Shown piece by piece: positions 27,081 through 36,007 of a stretch of DNA of 64,000 bases (positions within the stretch are counted from its first letter, which is position 1; each line of letters opens with the position of its first letter). A model generated the notes under the pieces. It was not told where the DNA came from. It saw nothing but the letters and a program-made list of their open reading frames with translations, and did not search any database. The stretch is from an uncultured Rhizobiaceae group bacterium (GTDB taxonomy: Bacteria > Pseudomonadota > Alphaproteobacteria > Rhizobiales > Rhizobiaceae): positions 1 to 64,000 of the forward strand of contig CANMVS010000015.1 of NCBI GenBank assembly GCA_947501445.1. The letters run 5' to 3'. A program made the position numbers and the translations under genes.

Positions 27081-28069
27081 GCGATGGTCCTATGCGCCTG
27101 CAGGCCGAGGAAACGGTGTTAGCTCTGGCGGAAAAATTCACGATATCCCGCGGGTCACGGACACAAGCACGTGTGGTGACGGTACACATTCGCCAGGGCA
27201 CGCATATCGGCCGTGGTGAGAGTGTTCCCTATGCACGTTATGATGAAACGGTGCCTGGTGTAATCGATGCAATTTTGGCATTGAGCGATGATTTGGAGGC
27301 AGGCATGACCCGCGCTCAGCTTCAGGACCGCATGCCCGCCGGTGCCGCGCGCAATGCGGTTGACTGTGCGCTGTGGGATCTGGAGGCCAAGCGATCGGGA
27401 AAACGCGCCTATGCGTTGGCCGGGCTTGCTAAACCGCACGCCATGCTGACAGCATTCACGCTTTCGCTGGAGGATCCGCAGACCATGCGTGAAAAAGCCA
27501 GGCGGCACTCTGCGATGCCGCTGCTAAAGGTCAAGCTTGGCGGCGAAAATGATCTCGTACGGCTGGAAGCGGTGCGCCAGGGTGCGCCCGATTCAACGAT
27601 TATCGTCGATGCCAACGAGGGCTGGACACAGCAGGTCTATAAAGAACTTGCGCCGGAACTGCTGCGTTTGGGTGTGAAAATGGTTGAGCAGCCAATGCCG
27701 GCTGGTGATGATGATGCCCTGGCCGATATGCAGAGGCCCCTGCCGGTCTGTGCCGATGAGAGCTGTCACGACCGCTCCACGTTGGGTGATTTGATCGGCA
27801 AATATGACATGATCAACATCAAACTGGACAAGACCGGGGGACTGACCGAAGCGCTGGCGCTCAAGGCTGATGCACAAAGGGCCGGGCTTGGCATTATGGT
27901 TGGCTGCATGGTTTCCTCATCACTGGCAATGGCACCAGCGGTTCTTGCAGCACAAGGGGCAGACATTGTTGATCTTGATGGTCCGCTTCTGCTTGCCGAG
28001 GATCACACAAATCCGCTTAAATACGACGCACTTGGCGTCCATCCATCTGAACCCGAACTATGGGGCTGA
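27077..28069 (+). CDS. dgcA: Enolase-superfamily racemase, probable N-acetyl-D-glutamate racemase
   Basis: A 330-aa member of the dipeptide epimerase / mandelate racemase group. The acid-base lysine motif KVKLGG is at about residue 151. Metal ligands are the Asp in VDANEGW (near 177), the Glu in VEQPMP (near 202) and the Asp in CADES (near 224). The opposite catalytic Lys is in INIKLDKTGG (near 245). Dipeptide epimerases have the same motifs, but tandem overlap with dgcN points to N-acetyl-D-Glu as substrate. It is followed after 2 nt by the D-amino-acid transaminase gene. Confidence 0.85.
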   Translation: MSDGPMRLQAEETVLALAEKFTISRGSRTQARVVTVHIRQGTHIGRGESVPYARYDETVPGVIDAILALSDDLEAGMTRAQLQDRMPAGAARNAVDCALWDLEAKRSGKRAYALAGLAKPHAMLTAFTLSLEDPQTMREKARRHSAMPLLKVKLGGENDLVRLEAVRQGAPDSTIIVDANEGWTQQVYKELAPELLRLGVKMVEQPMPAGDDDALADMQRPLPVCADESCHDRSTLGDLIGKYDMINIKLDKTGGLTEALALKADAQRAGLGIMVGCMVSSSLAMAPAVLAAQGADIVDLDGPLLLAEDHTNPLKYDALGVHPSEPELWG

Positions 28070-28071
28070 CA

Positions 28072-28926
28072 ATGCGTATTGTTTATGTCAACGGCGACTA
28101 TCTTGCCGATACTGAAGCAAAAATCTCAATCTTTGATCGTGGTTTTCTGTTCGCCGATGGCGTCTATGAAGTGACATCTGTTCTGGATGGCAAGTTGATC
28201 GACTTCACCGGCCATTGCACGCGATTGCGCCGCTCGCTTGGTGAATTGCACATGTCACTCAGTCTGGACGATGATCAGCTGCTCTCGATCCATCGTGAAC
28301 TGGTCACCAGAAACGCGCTGGTTGAAGGGTTGATTTATCTGCAGGTGACCCGTGGCGCTGCGGATCGTGATTTCGTTTTTCCACCTGCCGATACGCCGGA
28401 AACCGTCGTGTTGTTCACCCAGGAAAAACCACTGATTGATAGTATGCTTGCCGCACGCGGGCAGGTCATCCGTACGGTGGAAGACCAAAGATGGGGGCGC
28501 TGCGACATTAAGACCGTGCAGCTTTTATTCCCCTCACTGGCCAAGATGGAAGCCAAGGCCCAGGGCGGCGATGATGCCTGGCTGGTGCGGGATGGCTTCG
28601 TCACCGAGGGTTCGTCAAACAATGCCTATATCGTGTTGGCTGACGGGACGATTGTAACGCGTGACCTGTCACATTCGATCCTGTCCGGGATCACACGCAA
28701 GGCTGTTTTGGAATGCGCGCGCAAACTGCAGATGAAAATCGAAGAACGTCCATTTACAGTCGAAGAGGCACTTGGCGCCGTTGAAGCATTTTCAACATCA
28801 GCCTCCGGATTTGTCAGCCCGGTCATTGAGATTGACGGTCATACCATCGGTGAAGGCAAACCCGGGTCAACGGCCCGTCAGTTGCGGGAGGTCTATATTG
28901 CCGAAATGCGTAAAGCTGCGATCTGA
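28072..28926 (+). CDS. D-amino-acid (D-alanine) aminotransferase, class IV
   Basis: PLP enzyme of 284 aa that transfers amino groups between D-amino acids and 2-oxoacids, usually yielding D-Glu from 2-oxoglutarate. The start VYVNGDYLADTEAKIS and the segment FDRGFLFADGVYEV (about residues 19-32) are typical of D-Ala transaminases. The PLP lysine is in CDIKTVQLL (about 143-151) and the C-terminal TSASGFVSPV loop is near 243. Start ATG 28072 lies 2 nt after the dgcA stop. With DgcN/DgcA the operon can collect amino groups from several D-amino acids as D-Glu and return them as L-Glu. Confidence 0.92.
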   Translation: MRIVYVNGDYLADTEAKISIFDRGFLFADGVYEVTSVLDGKLIDFTGHCTRLRRSLGELHMSLSLDDDQLLSIHRELVTRNALVEGLIYLQVTRGAADRDFVFPPADTPETVVLFTQEKPLIDSMLAARGQVIRTVEDQRWGRCDIKTVQLLFPSLAKMEAKAQGGDDAWLVRDGFVTEGSSNNAYIVLADGTIVTRDLSHSILSGITRKAVLECARKLQMKIEERPFTVEEALGAVEAFSTSASGFVSPVIEIDGHTIGEGKPGSTARQLREVYIAEMRKAAI

Positions 28927-29154
28927 GTTCTTCTTCACTGCCATGATCCCCGGTATCCGGGCAGGTGCATGTCTGCAATTGCCACTTCATTACATTTTGT
29001 AATGAACATATTATGGAATCTCCATTTACCTGCCGGAATATTTGGCGCATTTTCCGGGAAATTTTAAACTGTCATGAATATTCGAAATAGCTCGAATGTT
29101 TCAAAACCTGCCATTGACCGTATCTTTGCAGGCCGCGAGACTGCACTGACAGAC
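28927..29154. other. Intergenic region before repeat copy B
   Basis: AT-rich sequence between the D-amino-acid operon and the lysine locus. It presumably contains the gcdH promoter, but no convincing hexamer pair was identified. No open frame or RNA fold is supported. Confidence 0.4.
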
Positions 29155-29255
29155 TAGAGCAATTCAGGTTTTGACGGAATCGGCAAAACCTGAATGTATC
29201 GACAAAATCAAAGACCTGCACCGTTGTCCCGTTTCTGACAAAACGTGAAACGGTC
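29155..29255 (-). repeat. Dispersed ~100-bp two-palindrome element, copy B (inverted)
   Basis: Reverse orientation relative to copies A and C. Module 2 is a perfect 11-bp palindrome, TTCAGGTTTTG (29163-29173) with CAAAACCTGAA (29184-29194), with a 10-nt loop. Module 1 follows at 29220-29255. It ends 27 nt before the gcdH start and so lies in its 5' leader. Confidence 0.85.
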
Positions 29256-29282
29256 TGGAACAGACCTCGGGAGAGAGCCAAA

Positions 29283-30497
29283 ATGACCGCCAACCTGAAA
29301 CCAAAGGAAATGCCGTCCCTTTCAACATTTGATTGGGAAGATGCGTTTCGTCTGGATGACCAGTTGCAGGAAGATGAGCGGATGATCCGGGACGCTGCGC
29401 ATGCCTATGCGCAGGAAAAACTGCAGCCAAGGGTAATTGCGGCCTACCGTGACGAAATCACCGACCCGGATATTTTTCGCGAGATGGGTGAGATGGGGCT
29501 TTTGGGCACCACCATTCCTGAAGCCTATGGCGGCGTTGGTGCCGGTTACGTCACCTACGGATTGGTTGCCCGTGAGGTTGAGCGGGTTGATTCGGGATAT
29601 CGCTCGATGATGTCGGTTCAGTCTTCCCTGGTCATGTATCCGATCTATGCCTATGGATCAGAGGAACAGCGGCAAAAATACCTGCCCGGCCTTGCAAGTG
29701 GCACACTGATTGGTTGCTTCGGGCTGACCGAACCTGATGCCGGCAGCGATCCTGGTGGCATGAAGACGCGCGCTGAGAAAATTGACGGCGGCTATCGCCT
29801 GAATGGTTCAAAAATGTGGATCTCCAATGCGCCGATTGCAGATGTTTTTGTCGTTTGGGCAAAATCAGATGCCCACAACGGTGCGATCCGCGGCTTTGTC
29901 CTCGACAAGGGGACCAAAGGGCTCTCAGCCCCGAAAATTGGTGGAAAGCTTTCGCTGCGCGCCTCGATCACCGGCGAGATTGTTCTGCAGGGTGTTGAGG
30001 TGAGTGAAGACGCGCTACTGCCGAATGTCGAGGGGCTGAAAGGTCCGTTTGGCTGCCTGAATCGCGCCCGCTATGGCATTGCATGGGGCTCCATGGGGGC
30101 TGCGGAATTCTGTTGGCATGCGGCCCGTCAATACGGAATGGATCGCAGGCAATTTGGTCGCCCACTGGCGCAGACGCAACTTTTCCAGAAAAAACTTGCC
30201 GATATGCAGACGGAAATTTCACTCGGACTGCAGGGCGCTCTTCGTGTTGGCCGTCTGATGGATGAAGCCAATGCGGCGCCTGAGATGATTTCGATTGTCA
30301 AACGCAACAATTGCGGCAAGGCACTGGATATTGCCCGAATGGCCCGTGATATGCACGGCGGCAATGGTATCTCCGAGGAGTTTCAGGTCATGCGGCACAT
30401 GTGCAATCTTGAAACGGTTAATACCTATGAAGGTGCTCACGATGTTCACGCACTCATCCTTGGTCGTGCCCAAACCGGGTTACAGGCGTTTTTCTGA
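29283..30497 (+). CDS. gcdH: Glutaryl-CoA dehydrogenase
   Basis: FAD-dependent acyl-CoA dehydrogenase of 404 aa that converts glutaryl-CoA to crotonyl-CoA and CO2. The opening ([22 protein letters not shown]) is specific to the GcdH branch. Other features are [15 protein letters not shown] (about residues 148-162), the [20 protein letters not shown] segment near 181, and the catalytic Glu in [18 protein letters not shown] near 385. RBS GGGAGAGAG precedes the ATG. It heads a set of lysine/tryptophan-type degradation genes and precedes the fused E1 gene by 11 nt. Confidence 0.95.
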   Translation: MTANLKPKEMPSLSTFDWEDAFRLDDQLQEDERMIRDAAHAYAQEKLQPRVIAAYRDEITDPDIFREMGEMGLLGTTIPEAYGGVGAGYVTYGLVAREVERVDSGYRSMMSVQSSLVMYPIYAYGSEEQRQKYLPGLASGTLIGCFGLTEPDAGSDPGGMKTRAEKIDGGYRLNGSKMWISNAPIADVFVVWAKSDAHNGAIRGFVLDKGTKGLSAPKIGGKLSLRASITGEIVLQGVEVSEDALLPNVEGLKGPFGCLNRARYGIAWGSMGAAEFCWHAARQYGMDRRQFGRPLAQTQLFQKKLADMQTEISLGLQGALRVGRLMDEANAAPEMISIVKRNNCGKALDIARMARDMHGGNGISEEFQVMRHMCNLETVNTYEGAHDVHALILGRAQTGLQAFF

Positions 30498-30508
30498 ACG
30501 GAACCAAC

Positions 30509-32725
30509 ATGGACCGCGCTGAAATTGTTCACCAGAACTTCCTGAACCGGGTCGGCTCAGGAGATCTGCCGCTGGCGCTTGGCCAGACCACACCGCTGGA
30601 GGCCGCTCTGACAGCCCCGATGATGGTTGAGATGTTTCGCAGCCAGGTGCTGTCGCGGCAACTCGACAGGACATCGCGTAAACTTCAGGCGCGCGGTGAG
30701 GGGTTTTATACGATCGGTTCTTCCGGTCATGAGGGCAATGCTGCGGTTGCAGCGGCGCTGCGGCTGGGTGATATGGCTTTTTTGCACTATCGCGACGCCG
30801 CCTTTCAAATTCAAAGGGCCACACAGGCGCAAGGGCAGACCCCGGCCTGGGATATGCTGTTGAGTTTTGTCGCTTCAAGCGATGATCCGATTTCCGGTGG
30901 ACGCCACAAGGTGCTTGGGTCAAAGGCGCTGAACATACCACCGCAGACATCGACAATAGCCAGTCATTTGCCGAAGGCAGTCGGCGCCGCCTATTCCGTC
31001 GCACTGGCGGCAAAAATCAAGCCTCAACATCAGCAAATGGCCGATGATGCCATTGTCCATTGCAGTTTTGGTGATGCCTCGGCCAACCATTCGACAGCCC
31101 AGGGCGCTATCAATACAGCCTGCTGGACGGCCTACCAGGGGATTGCCATGCCGTTGCTGTTTGTCTGTGAAGACAACGGTATTGGCATTTCAACCAAGAC
31201 CCCCGATGGCTGGATCCAGGCCAGCATGGCAGCACGCCCGGCATTGAAATATTTCCACTGCAGCGGACTGGATCTTGTTGAGACTTATCACGTCGCCCGT
31301 CAGGCAGCCGACTATGTTCGGCGTCGGCGCAAACCGGCCTTCCTGCATATGGGAACCGTGCGGCTTTATGGTCATGCCGGGTCTGATGTGCAGACAGCCT
31401 ATCTGTCCAAACAGGATGTCGAGGCAGAAGAGGCCAACGACCCATTGCTGCATTCTGCGCGGCGGCTCATGGAAAATGCCGGGATGAGCAGTGAGGATAT
31501 TCTGGCGATTTACAACGATGTTGACGCCCAGTGTTCCCGTGTAGCCGAGGTTGCTACAAAACGGGCAAAACTGTCCACATCCAAGGGTGTGATGGCAAGC
31601 CTGGTCCCGCCGGCAAGACACTGCAAAGCTGGCAACGGGCCTTCTGCCGAGACAAGGACTGCGACATTCGGTGCAGATGCCAAAACTATGGGCAACCCGC
31701 AGCATATGGCCCGCCTTTTGAACTGGGCGCTGACGGACCTGATGCTTGACCATGACGAGATTGTCATGGCTGGCGAAGATATTGGCCCAAAAGGTGGCGT
31801 CTATAATGTGTCATCCAAACTTCATGCCCGCTTTGGTGCACGGCGGGTGATAAACACGCTGCTGGATGAGCAGTCCATTTTGGGACTGGCGATCGGGCTG
31901 GCACACAATGGAATGGTGCCCATTCCCGAAATCCAGTTTCTGGCCTACCTGCACAATGCTGAAGATCAGGTGCGCGGCGAAGCGGCGACGTTGAGCTTCT
32001 TCTCCAACGGACAATTCACCAATCCGATGGTCATCCGTATTGCCGGTCTTGGCTACCAAAAGGGTTTCGGTGGGCATTTTCACAATGACAACAGTCTGGC
32101 CGTGCTCAGAGATATTCCAGGACTGATCATTGCCTGTCCGTCAAATGGCGCAGATGCAGTGCAGATGATGCGTGAATGTGTGCGGCTTGCCCGCGAAGAG
32201 CAAAGATTGATCGCATTTGTAGAACCGATTGCGCTTTACATGACCCGTGACCTGCACACCGAGAAAGATGGACTTTGGACGTCGATCTACCAAAACCCCG
32301 GTGAGGGCAAGGCCATAAAGCTCGGAGATGTGGGGCAATATGGTGAGGGAACCGATATTGCCATTGTGAGCTATGGCAATGGTTATTTCCTGTCCCGTCA
32401 GGCCGAAAAGATATTGACCGAGGATCATGGTCTGCGGTGCAGGGTGATCGATCTGCATTGGCTTGCACCATTGAGCGAGGAAGCACTGCTGAGCGCAATT
32501 GAGCCCTGTGCCAATGTTCTGGTGGTGGATGAATGCCGGATAACCGGTTCGCAGTCTGAAGCGCTGATGACACTTCTTGCAGAACATACGCCCAGCGAAC
32601 AGAAAAACGCACGTATCGCAGCCGATGACAGTTTTATTCCGTTGGGCCGGGCCGCAACCGTGACACTGCCGGGGCGTGATTCAATCGTCGCAGCGGCATT
32701 GGAACTGACGGGGGCAGGAATTTGA
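30509..32725 (+). CDS. Fused alpha-beta E1 component of a 2-oxoacid dehydrogenase
   Basis: A 738-aa thiamine-diphosphate enzyme. The N-terminal half (about residues 30-370) is E1-alpha-like, with the diphosphate motif GDASANHSTAQGAIN near 190. The C-terminal half (about 395-735) is E1-beta-like, with GEDIGPKGGVYNVS, LDEQSILGLAIGLA, and FGGHFHNDNSL. Branched-chain E1 enzymes usually have separate subunits; fusion is the less common form. Context (gcdH, aminoadipate semialdehyde dehydrogenase) suggests 2-oxoadipate to glutaryl-CoA, but branched-chain 2-oxoacids are equally compatible with the family. No E2 or E3 gene is present in the window. It overlaps the FabD-like gene by 4 nt. Confidence 0.88.
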   Translation: MDRAEIVHQNFLNRVGSGDLPLALGQTTPLEAALTAPMMVEMFRSQVLSRQLDRTSRKLQARGEGFYTIGSSGHEGNAAVAAALRLGDMAFLHYRDAAFQIQRATQAQGQTPAWDMLLSFVASSDDPISGGRHKVLGSKALNIPPQTSTIASHLPKAVGAAYSVALAAKIKPQHQQMADDAIVHCSFGDASANHSTAQGAINTACWTAYQGIAMPLLFVCEDNGIGISTKTPDGWIQASMAARPALKYFHCSGLDLVETYHVARQAADYVRRRRKPAFLHMGTVRLYGHAGSDVQTAYLSKQDVEAEEANDPLLHSARRLMENAGMSSEDILAIYNDVDAQCSRVAEVATKRAKLSTSKGVMASLVPPARHCKAGNGPSAETRTATFGADAKTMGNPQHMARLLNWALTDLMLDHDEIVMAGEDIGPKGGVYNVSSKLHARFGARRVINTLLDEQSILGLAIGLAHNGMVPIPEIQFLAYLHNAEDQVRGEAATLSFFSNGQFTNPMVIRIAGLGYQKGFGGHFHNDNSLAVLRDIPGLIIACPSNGADAVQMMRECVRLAREEQRLIAFVEPIALYMTRDLHTEKDGLWTSIYQNPGEGKAIKLGDVGQYGEGTDIAIVSYGNGYFLSRQAEKILTEDHGLRCRVIDLHWLAPLSEEALLSAIEPCANVLVVDECRITGSQSEALMTLLAEHTPSEQKNARIAADDSFIPLGRAATVTLPGRDSIVAAALELTGAGI

Positions 32726-33759
32726 AAAAGACAGCCGTTGTGATTTGCCCCGGACGGGGAACCTATAACAAACCGGAACTTGGATATCTTGGGCGTCATC
32801 ATGGCGACAAGCCCGCATTGGTTGCCATGATGGATGGCCATCGGGCACAACAGGGGCAGACTGCGATCAGCGCTCTTGATGGTGCAGAACGGTATTCCTT
32901 GAGCACCTATTCGCGCGGCGACAATGCATCGCCCCTGATTTTCGGCTGTGCCTATGGTGATTTTCTGTCGATTGACCGTGAGCAAATCGACGTTGTCGCC
33001 GTCACCGGTAACTCCATGGGGTGGTATATAGCGCTGGCCTGTGCGGGGGCATTATCGGCCTCATCGGCGATGAATGTCGTCAATACAATGGGTACATTGA
33101 TGCAGGACAGCCTCATCGGCGGACAGATTGTCTATCCCTTCGTGGATGAAAGCTGGCGTGAAATTCCAAAGCTCAGGGCGCAGTTGCTCAGTAAGGTCGA
33201 AGAGATCAATCGCCAGCCGGGCTGTGTTCTTGGCGTTTCCATTGCGCTTGGTGGCATGTTGGTGTTTGCCGGCAATGATACGGCGCTGGTCGAATTGAAA
33301 AAAATGCTTGAGCCGGTACAGGATCGGTTTCCCATGCGTCTGCCCAATCATGCGGCCTTCCATACCGCCTTGCAGGAACCGATTTCACAAAAGGGCAAAT
33401 CCCTGCTTCCACCGGCGCTTTTTGTTCAGCCGGATATTCCGCTGATTGATGGTCGGGGAACGGTTTGGTATCCGCAGGCATGCGATCTGAACGCGCTGTG
33501 GGATTACACGCTGGGCCATCAGGTCACCTGTTCGTATGATTTTACCCGTGCAGTGCAGGTAAGCGCCAAGGAATTTGCGCCCGACTATCTCATTGTGTTG
33601 GGACCCGGCAGCACGCTGGGTGGTGCCGTCGCTCAATCGCTGATCGCGCTGGAATGGGACGGCATGAAGCAAAAGGCTGATTTCATTCAACGCCAGAAAG
33701 CTGATCCACTCCTGGTCTCCATGGGAATGGAAGACCAGCGCGTTCTGGTCAGCGGCTGA
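32722..33759 (+). CDS. FabD-like acyltransferase-fold protein of unknown role
   Basis: A 345-aa protein with the fold features of malonyl-CoA:ACP transacylases. The nucleophile elbow is GNSMGW (about residues 97-102), keeping the Ser of the usual GHSLGE but with a different context. The His of the dyad is probably in LPNHAAFHTAL (about 206-216). PSTLGG-like GPGSTLGGAVA occurs near 294. It starts at TTG 32722, overlapping the fused E1 stop by 4 nt with GGGGGCAGGA upstream, so it is translationally coupled to the E1. A dedicated acyl-transfer role for the E1 product is possible but unproven. The 3' end overlaps the convergent Lrp gene by 11 nt. Confidence 0.75.
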   Translation: MKKTAVVICPGRGTYNKPELGYLGRHHGDKPALVAMMDGHRAQQGQTAISALDGAERYSLSTYSRGDNASPLIFGCAYGDFLSIDREQIDVVAVTGNSMGWYIALACAGALSASSAMNVVNTMGTLMQDSLIGGQIVYPFVDESWREIPKLRAQLLSKVEEINRQPGCVLGVSIALGGMLVFAGNDTALVELKKMLEPVQDRFPMRLPNHAAFHTALQEPISQKGKSLLPPALFVQPDIPLIDGRGTVWYPQACDLNALWDYTLGHQVTCSYDFTRAVQVSAKEFAPDYLIVLGPGSTLGGAVAQSLIALEWDGMKQKADFIQRQKADPLLVSMGMEDQRVLVSG

Positions 33760-34183
33760 CTTTCGCCAACCTGAGGCTGCTCACCGTTTCAGCAACATCG
33801 TCAACACGTCTGATATCGTCCAATATCTCATCAAGCGAGCGGAGCGAATGGGTGTTAATCTCGACAATCATGTCAAAGCTGCCGCTGAGCGAATGAATAT
33901 CGCCGGTGCCGCGAATTTTGCGCAGGGCGGATATCGTCGGTCTTGTGTCATTGGCAATCAGCTTCAAAAGGCAAAAGGCACTGATCGTATTTTCAGCCTC
34001 ATCAGCGCCGATTTCCACCGTAAACCGATTGATGGTTCCACAGTCCTGCATGCGGGCAATTCGGTTTTGAACAGTCGCGCGCGAGACACCCAGTTCAATG
34101 GCAAGATCGGAGATTGATCGACGACCATCCTCTGTCAGGATCTGCAGCAACTTACGGTCCGTATCATCCATTATTTGTTCCAT
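33749..34183 (-). CDS. Lrp/AsnC-family transcriptional regulator
   Basis: A 144-aa regulator with an N-terminal helix-turn-helix (about residues 6-60, containing SISDLAIELGVSRATVQNRI). A C-terminal RAM ligand domain contains the SGSFDMIVEINTHSLRSLDEIL segment (about 100-121). It diverges from the ALDH7-type gene, so regulation of lysine/aminoadipate degradation by an amino acid is the natural inference. ATG 34183 gives the longest form; ATG 34171 is also possible. Its last bases overlap the convergent FabD-like gene. Confidence 0.9.
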   Translation of the reverse strand: MEQIMDDTDRKLLQILTEDGRRSISDLAIELGVSRATVQNRIARMQDCGTINRFTVEIGADEAENTISAFCLLKLIANDTRPTISALRKIRGTGDIHSLSGSFDMIVEINTHSLRSLDEILDDIRRVDDVAETVSSLRLAKVSR

Positions 34184-34247
34184 TTTGATTTAACTCAGTT
34201 TCAAAATGGCAGATATTCAACGAAATGGCAAAATAAACTGACTATTT

Positions 34248-34274
34248 GACAGGCACTTTCTTCTGCTACAATAG
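34248..34274 (+). promoter_or_regulatory. Candidate sigma-70 promoter for the ALDH7-type gene
   Basis: TTGACA at 34248-34253 and TACAAT at 34269-34274 are separated by 15 nt, a little shorter than optimal. The start codon follows 36 nt later. The sequence lies between the divergent Lrp gene and the dehydrogenase, where an Lrp-type regulator would bind. Confidence 0.5.
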
Positions 34275-34310
34275 CCTCAGAAAACAGGCCCAACGCACGG
34301 GAAACATAAA

Positions 34311-35810
34311 ATGAAATTCGAACAGATTTTAGCCGCCAGCGGTTTTTCCGATCAGGATTTAACCGGTGGTTCACTGGATGTGCACACCCCCATTGATGGC
34401 AGTAAAATTGCTGCCTTGCAGACCCATACGGCAGATGATGTTCATGATGCGATTGAGGCATCCAAAGCAGCTTTTGCCACATGGCGAAAGGTGCCCGCCC
34501 CCAGGCGCGGTGAACTTGTTCGCCTGTTGGGTGAAGAACTGCGTAATGAAAAGGAAAACCTTGGACGTCTGGTGACGCTGGAGTGTGGCAAGATCGTGCA
34601 GGAGGGACTGGGTGAAGTCCAGGAAATGATTGATATCTGCGATTTCGCTGTGGGCCTGTCGCGCCAGCTCTATGGTTTGACGATTGCCTCCGAACGGCCT
34701 GGTCATGCCATGCGTGAAACCTGGCATCCGATGGGTGTTTGCGGTGTGATTTCCGCCTTTAATTTCCCCGTTGCCGTGTGGAGCTGGAATACGGCTCTTG
34801 CGTTGGTCTGTGGCAATCCTGTCATCTGGAAACCATCGGAAAAAACACCTTTGACGGCGCTTGCCTGCAAGCGGATATTTGAACGGGCTGTCGCGCGGTT
34901 TGGTGATGCGCCGGATAATCTCCTGCAGGTGCTGATTGGTGAGCGCGCTGTTGGCGAAACACTGGTCGCATCCAGGGATGTTGCCATTGTTTCGGCCACC
35001 GGATCCACCCGTATGGGAAATGCAGTGGGCATCAAGGTTGCAGAGAGATTTGGCAGGTCGATTTTGGAGCTTGGTGGCAATAATGCGATGATTGTCAGTG
35101 ATAGCGCAGATCTGGAAATGGCGGTCCGGGCCATTGTGTTTTCCGCTGTCGGTACGGCTGGTCAACGCTGTACCAGTCTGCGACGGCTGATTGCGCATGA
35201 AGCGATCTATGATGTTTTAATGCCACGGTTGCGGGAGGCCTATGCCAATCTGCCCGTTGGCAATCCATTGGATGATGGTGTGCTGATCGGTCCCCTGATC
35301 GATGCGCAGTCGGGTGCGGCCATGGGGGCAGCTCTTGATCAGGCTAAGTCCGCTGGCGGAACCGTTCATGGCGGTGAACTGCGGCTCACTGAGCAATATC
35401 CTGACGCGGTCTATGCAAATCCCGCCATTGTCGAAATGCCGGGGCAAAGTGACATCGTCAAACACGAAACCTTCGCGCCAATTCTATATGTGATGAAATA
35501 CAAAAGCCTTAATGAAGCGATTCATTTGCAAAACGATGTTCCGCAGGGACTGAGTTCGTGCATTTTCACCACCGATATTCGTGAGGCCGAAGAGTTTTTG
35601 TCCGATGTCGGTTCGGATTGCGGCATTGCCAATGTGAATATTGGACCATCGGGCGCTGAAATTGGTGGCGCCTTCGGTGGTGAAAAGGAAACCGGCGGCG
35701 GACGCGAATCCGGCTCCGATGCCTGGAAAGCCTATATGCGGCGCCAAACGAATACCGTCAATTATTCCCGTGAGCTGCCATTGGCGCAGGGAATTAAATT
35801 CGAAATTTAA
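34311..35810 (+). CDS. amaB: ALDH7-type aldehyde dehydrogenase (2-aminoadipate semialdehyde / piperideine-6-carboxylate dehydrogenase)
   Basis: NAD-dependent enzyme of 499 aa that oxidises 2-aminoadipate-6-semialdehyde (in equilibrium with piperideine-6-carboxylate) to 2-aminoadipate. ALDH7 features are the PMGVCGVISAFNFPVAVWSWN segment (about residues 139-159), the catalytic Glu in LELGGNNA near 251, and the catalytic Cys in GTAGQRCTSLRRL near 284. The C-terminal EIGGAFGGEKETGGGRESGSD is also present (near 446). Next to a lysine-6-/saccharopine-type dehydrogenase and gcdH the assignment is strong. Repeat copy C follows 54 nt after the stop. Confidence 0.9.
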   Translation: MKFEQILAASGFSDQDLTGGSLDVHTPIDGSKIAALQTHTADDVHDAIEASKAAFATWRKVPAPRRGELVRLLGEELRNEKENLGRLVTLECGKIVQEGLGEVQEMIDICDFAVGLSRQLYGLTIASERPGHAMRETWHPMGVCGVISAFNFPVAVWSWNTALALVCGNPVIWKPSEKTPLTALACKRIFERAVARFGDAPDNLLQVLIGERAVGETLVASRDVAIVSATGSTRMGNAVGIKVAERFGRSILELGGNNAMIVSDSADLEMAVRAIVFSAVGTAGQRCTSLRRLIAHEAIYDVLMPRLREAYANLPVGNPLDDGVLIGPLIDAQSGAAMGAALDQAKSAGGTVHGGELRLTEQYPDAVYANPAIVEMPGQSDIVKHETFAPILYVMKYKSLNEAIHLQNDVPQGLSSCIFTTDIREAEEFLSDVGSDCGIANVNIGPSGAEIGGAFGGEKETGGGRESGSDAWKAYMRRQTNTVNYSRELPLAQGIKFEI

Positions 35811-35864
35811 GAGACCGGCGCAGTCCGGACAGGGCTGCGCCAGCTGTTGCCATCAATTGCTCTT

Positions 35865-35965
35865 GACCGTTTCACGTTTTGTCAGAAACGGGACAACGGT
35901 GTCGGCCTTTGATTTTGTTGATGCATTCAGGTTTTGCCGATTCCGTCAAAACCTGAATTGCTCTA
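35865..35965 (+). repeat. Dispersed ~100-bp two-palindrome element, copy C
   Basis: Best preserved copy on the plus strand. Module 1 at 35865-35900 contains CCGTTTC paired with GAAACGG. Module 2 is the perfect palindrome TTCAGGTTTTG (35926-35936) with CAAAACCTGAA (35947-35957) and a 10-nt loop. It sits between amaB and the downstream dehydrogenase. Confidence 0.87.
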
Positions 35966-36007
35966 ATTGCTGATCGGATCACTGCGGTGGTGCGAATGGG
36001 AGATATC

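Noticed and set aside
32722-33759. Malonyl-CoA:ACP transacylase for fatty acid synthesis (fabD)
   Set aside because: The nucleophile context is GNSMGW, and no fab genes or acyl carrier protein are nearby. It sits in a catabolic operon, so the housekeeping name was not used.
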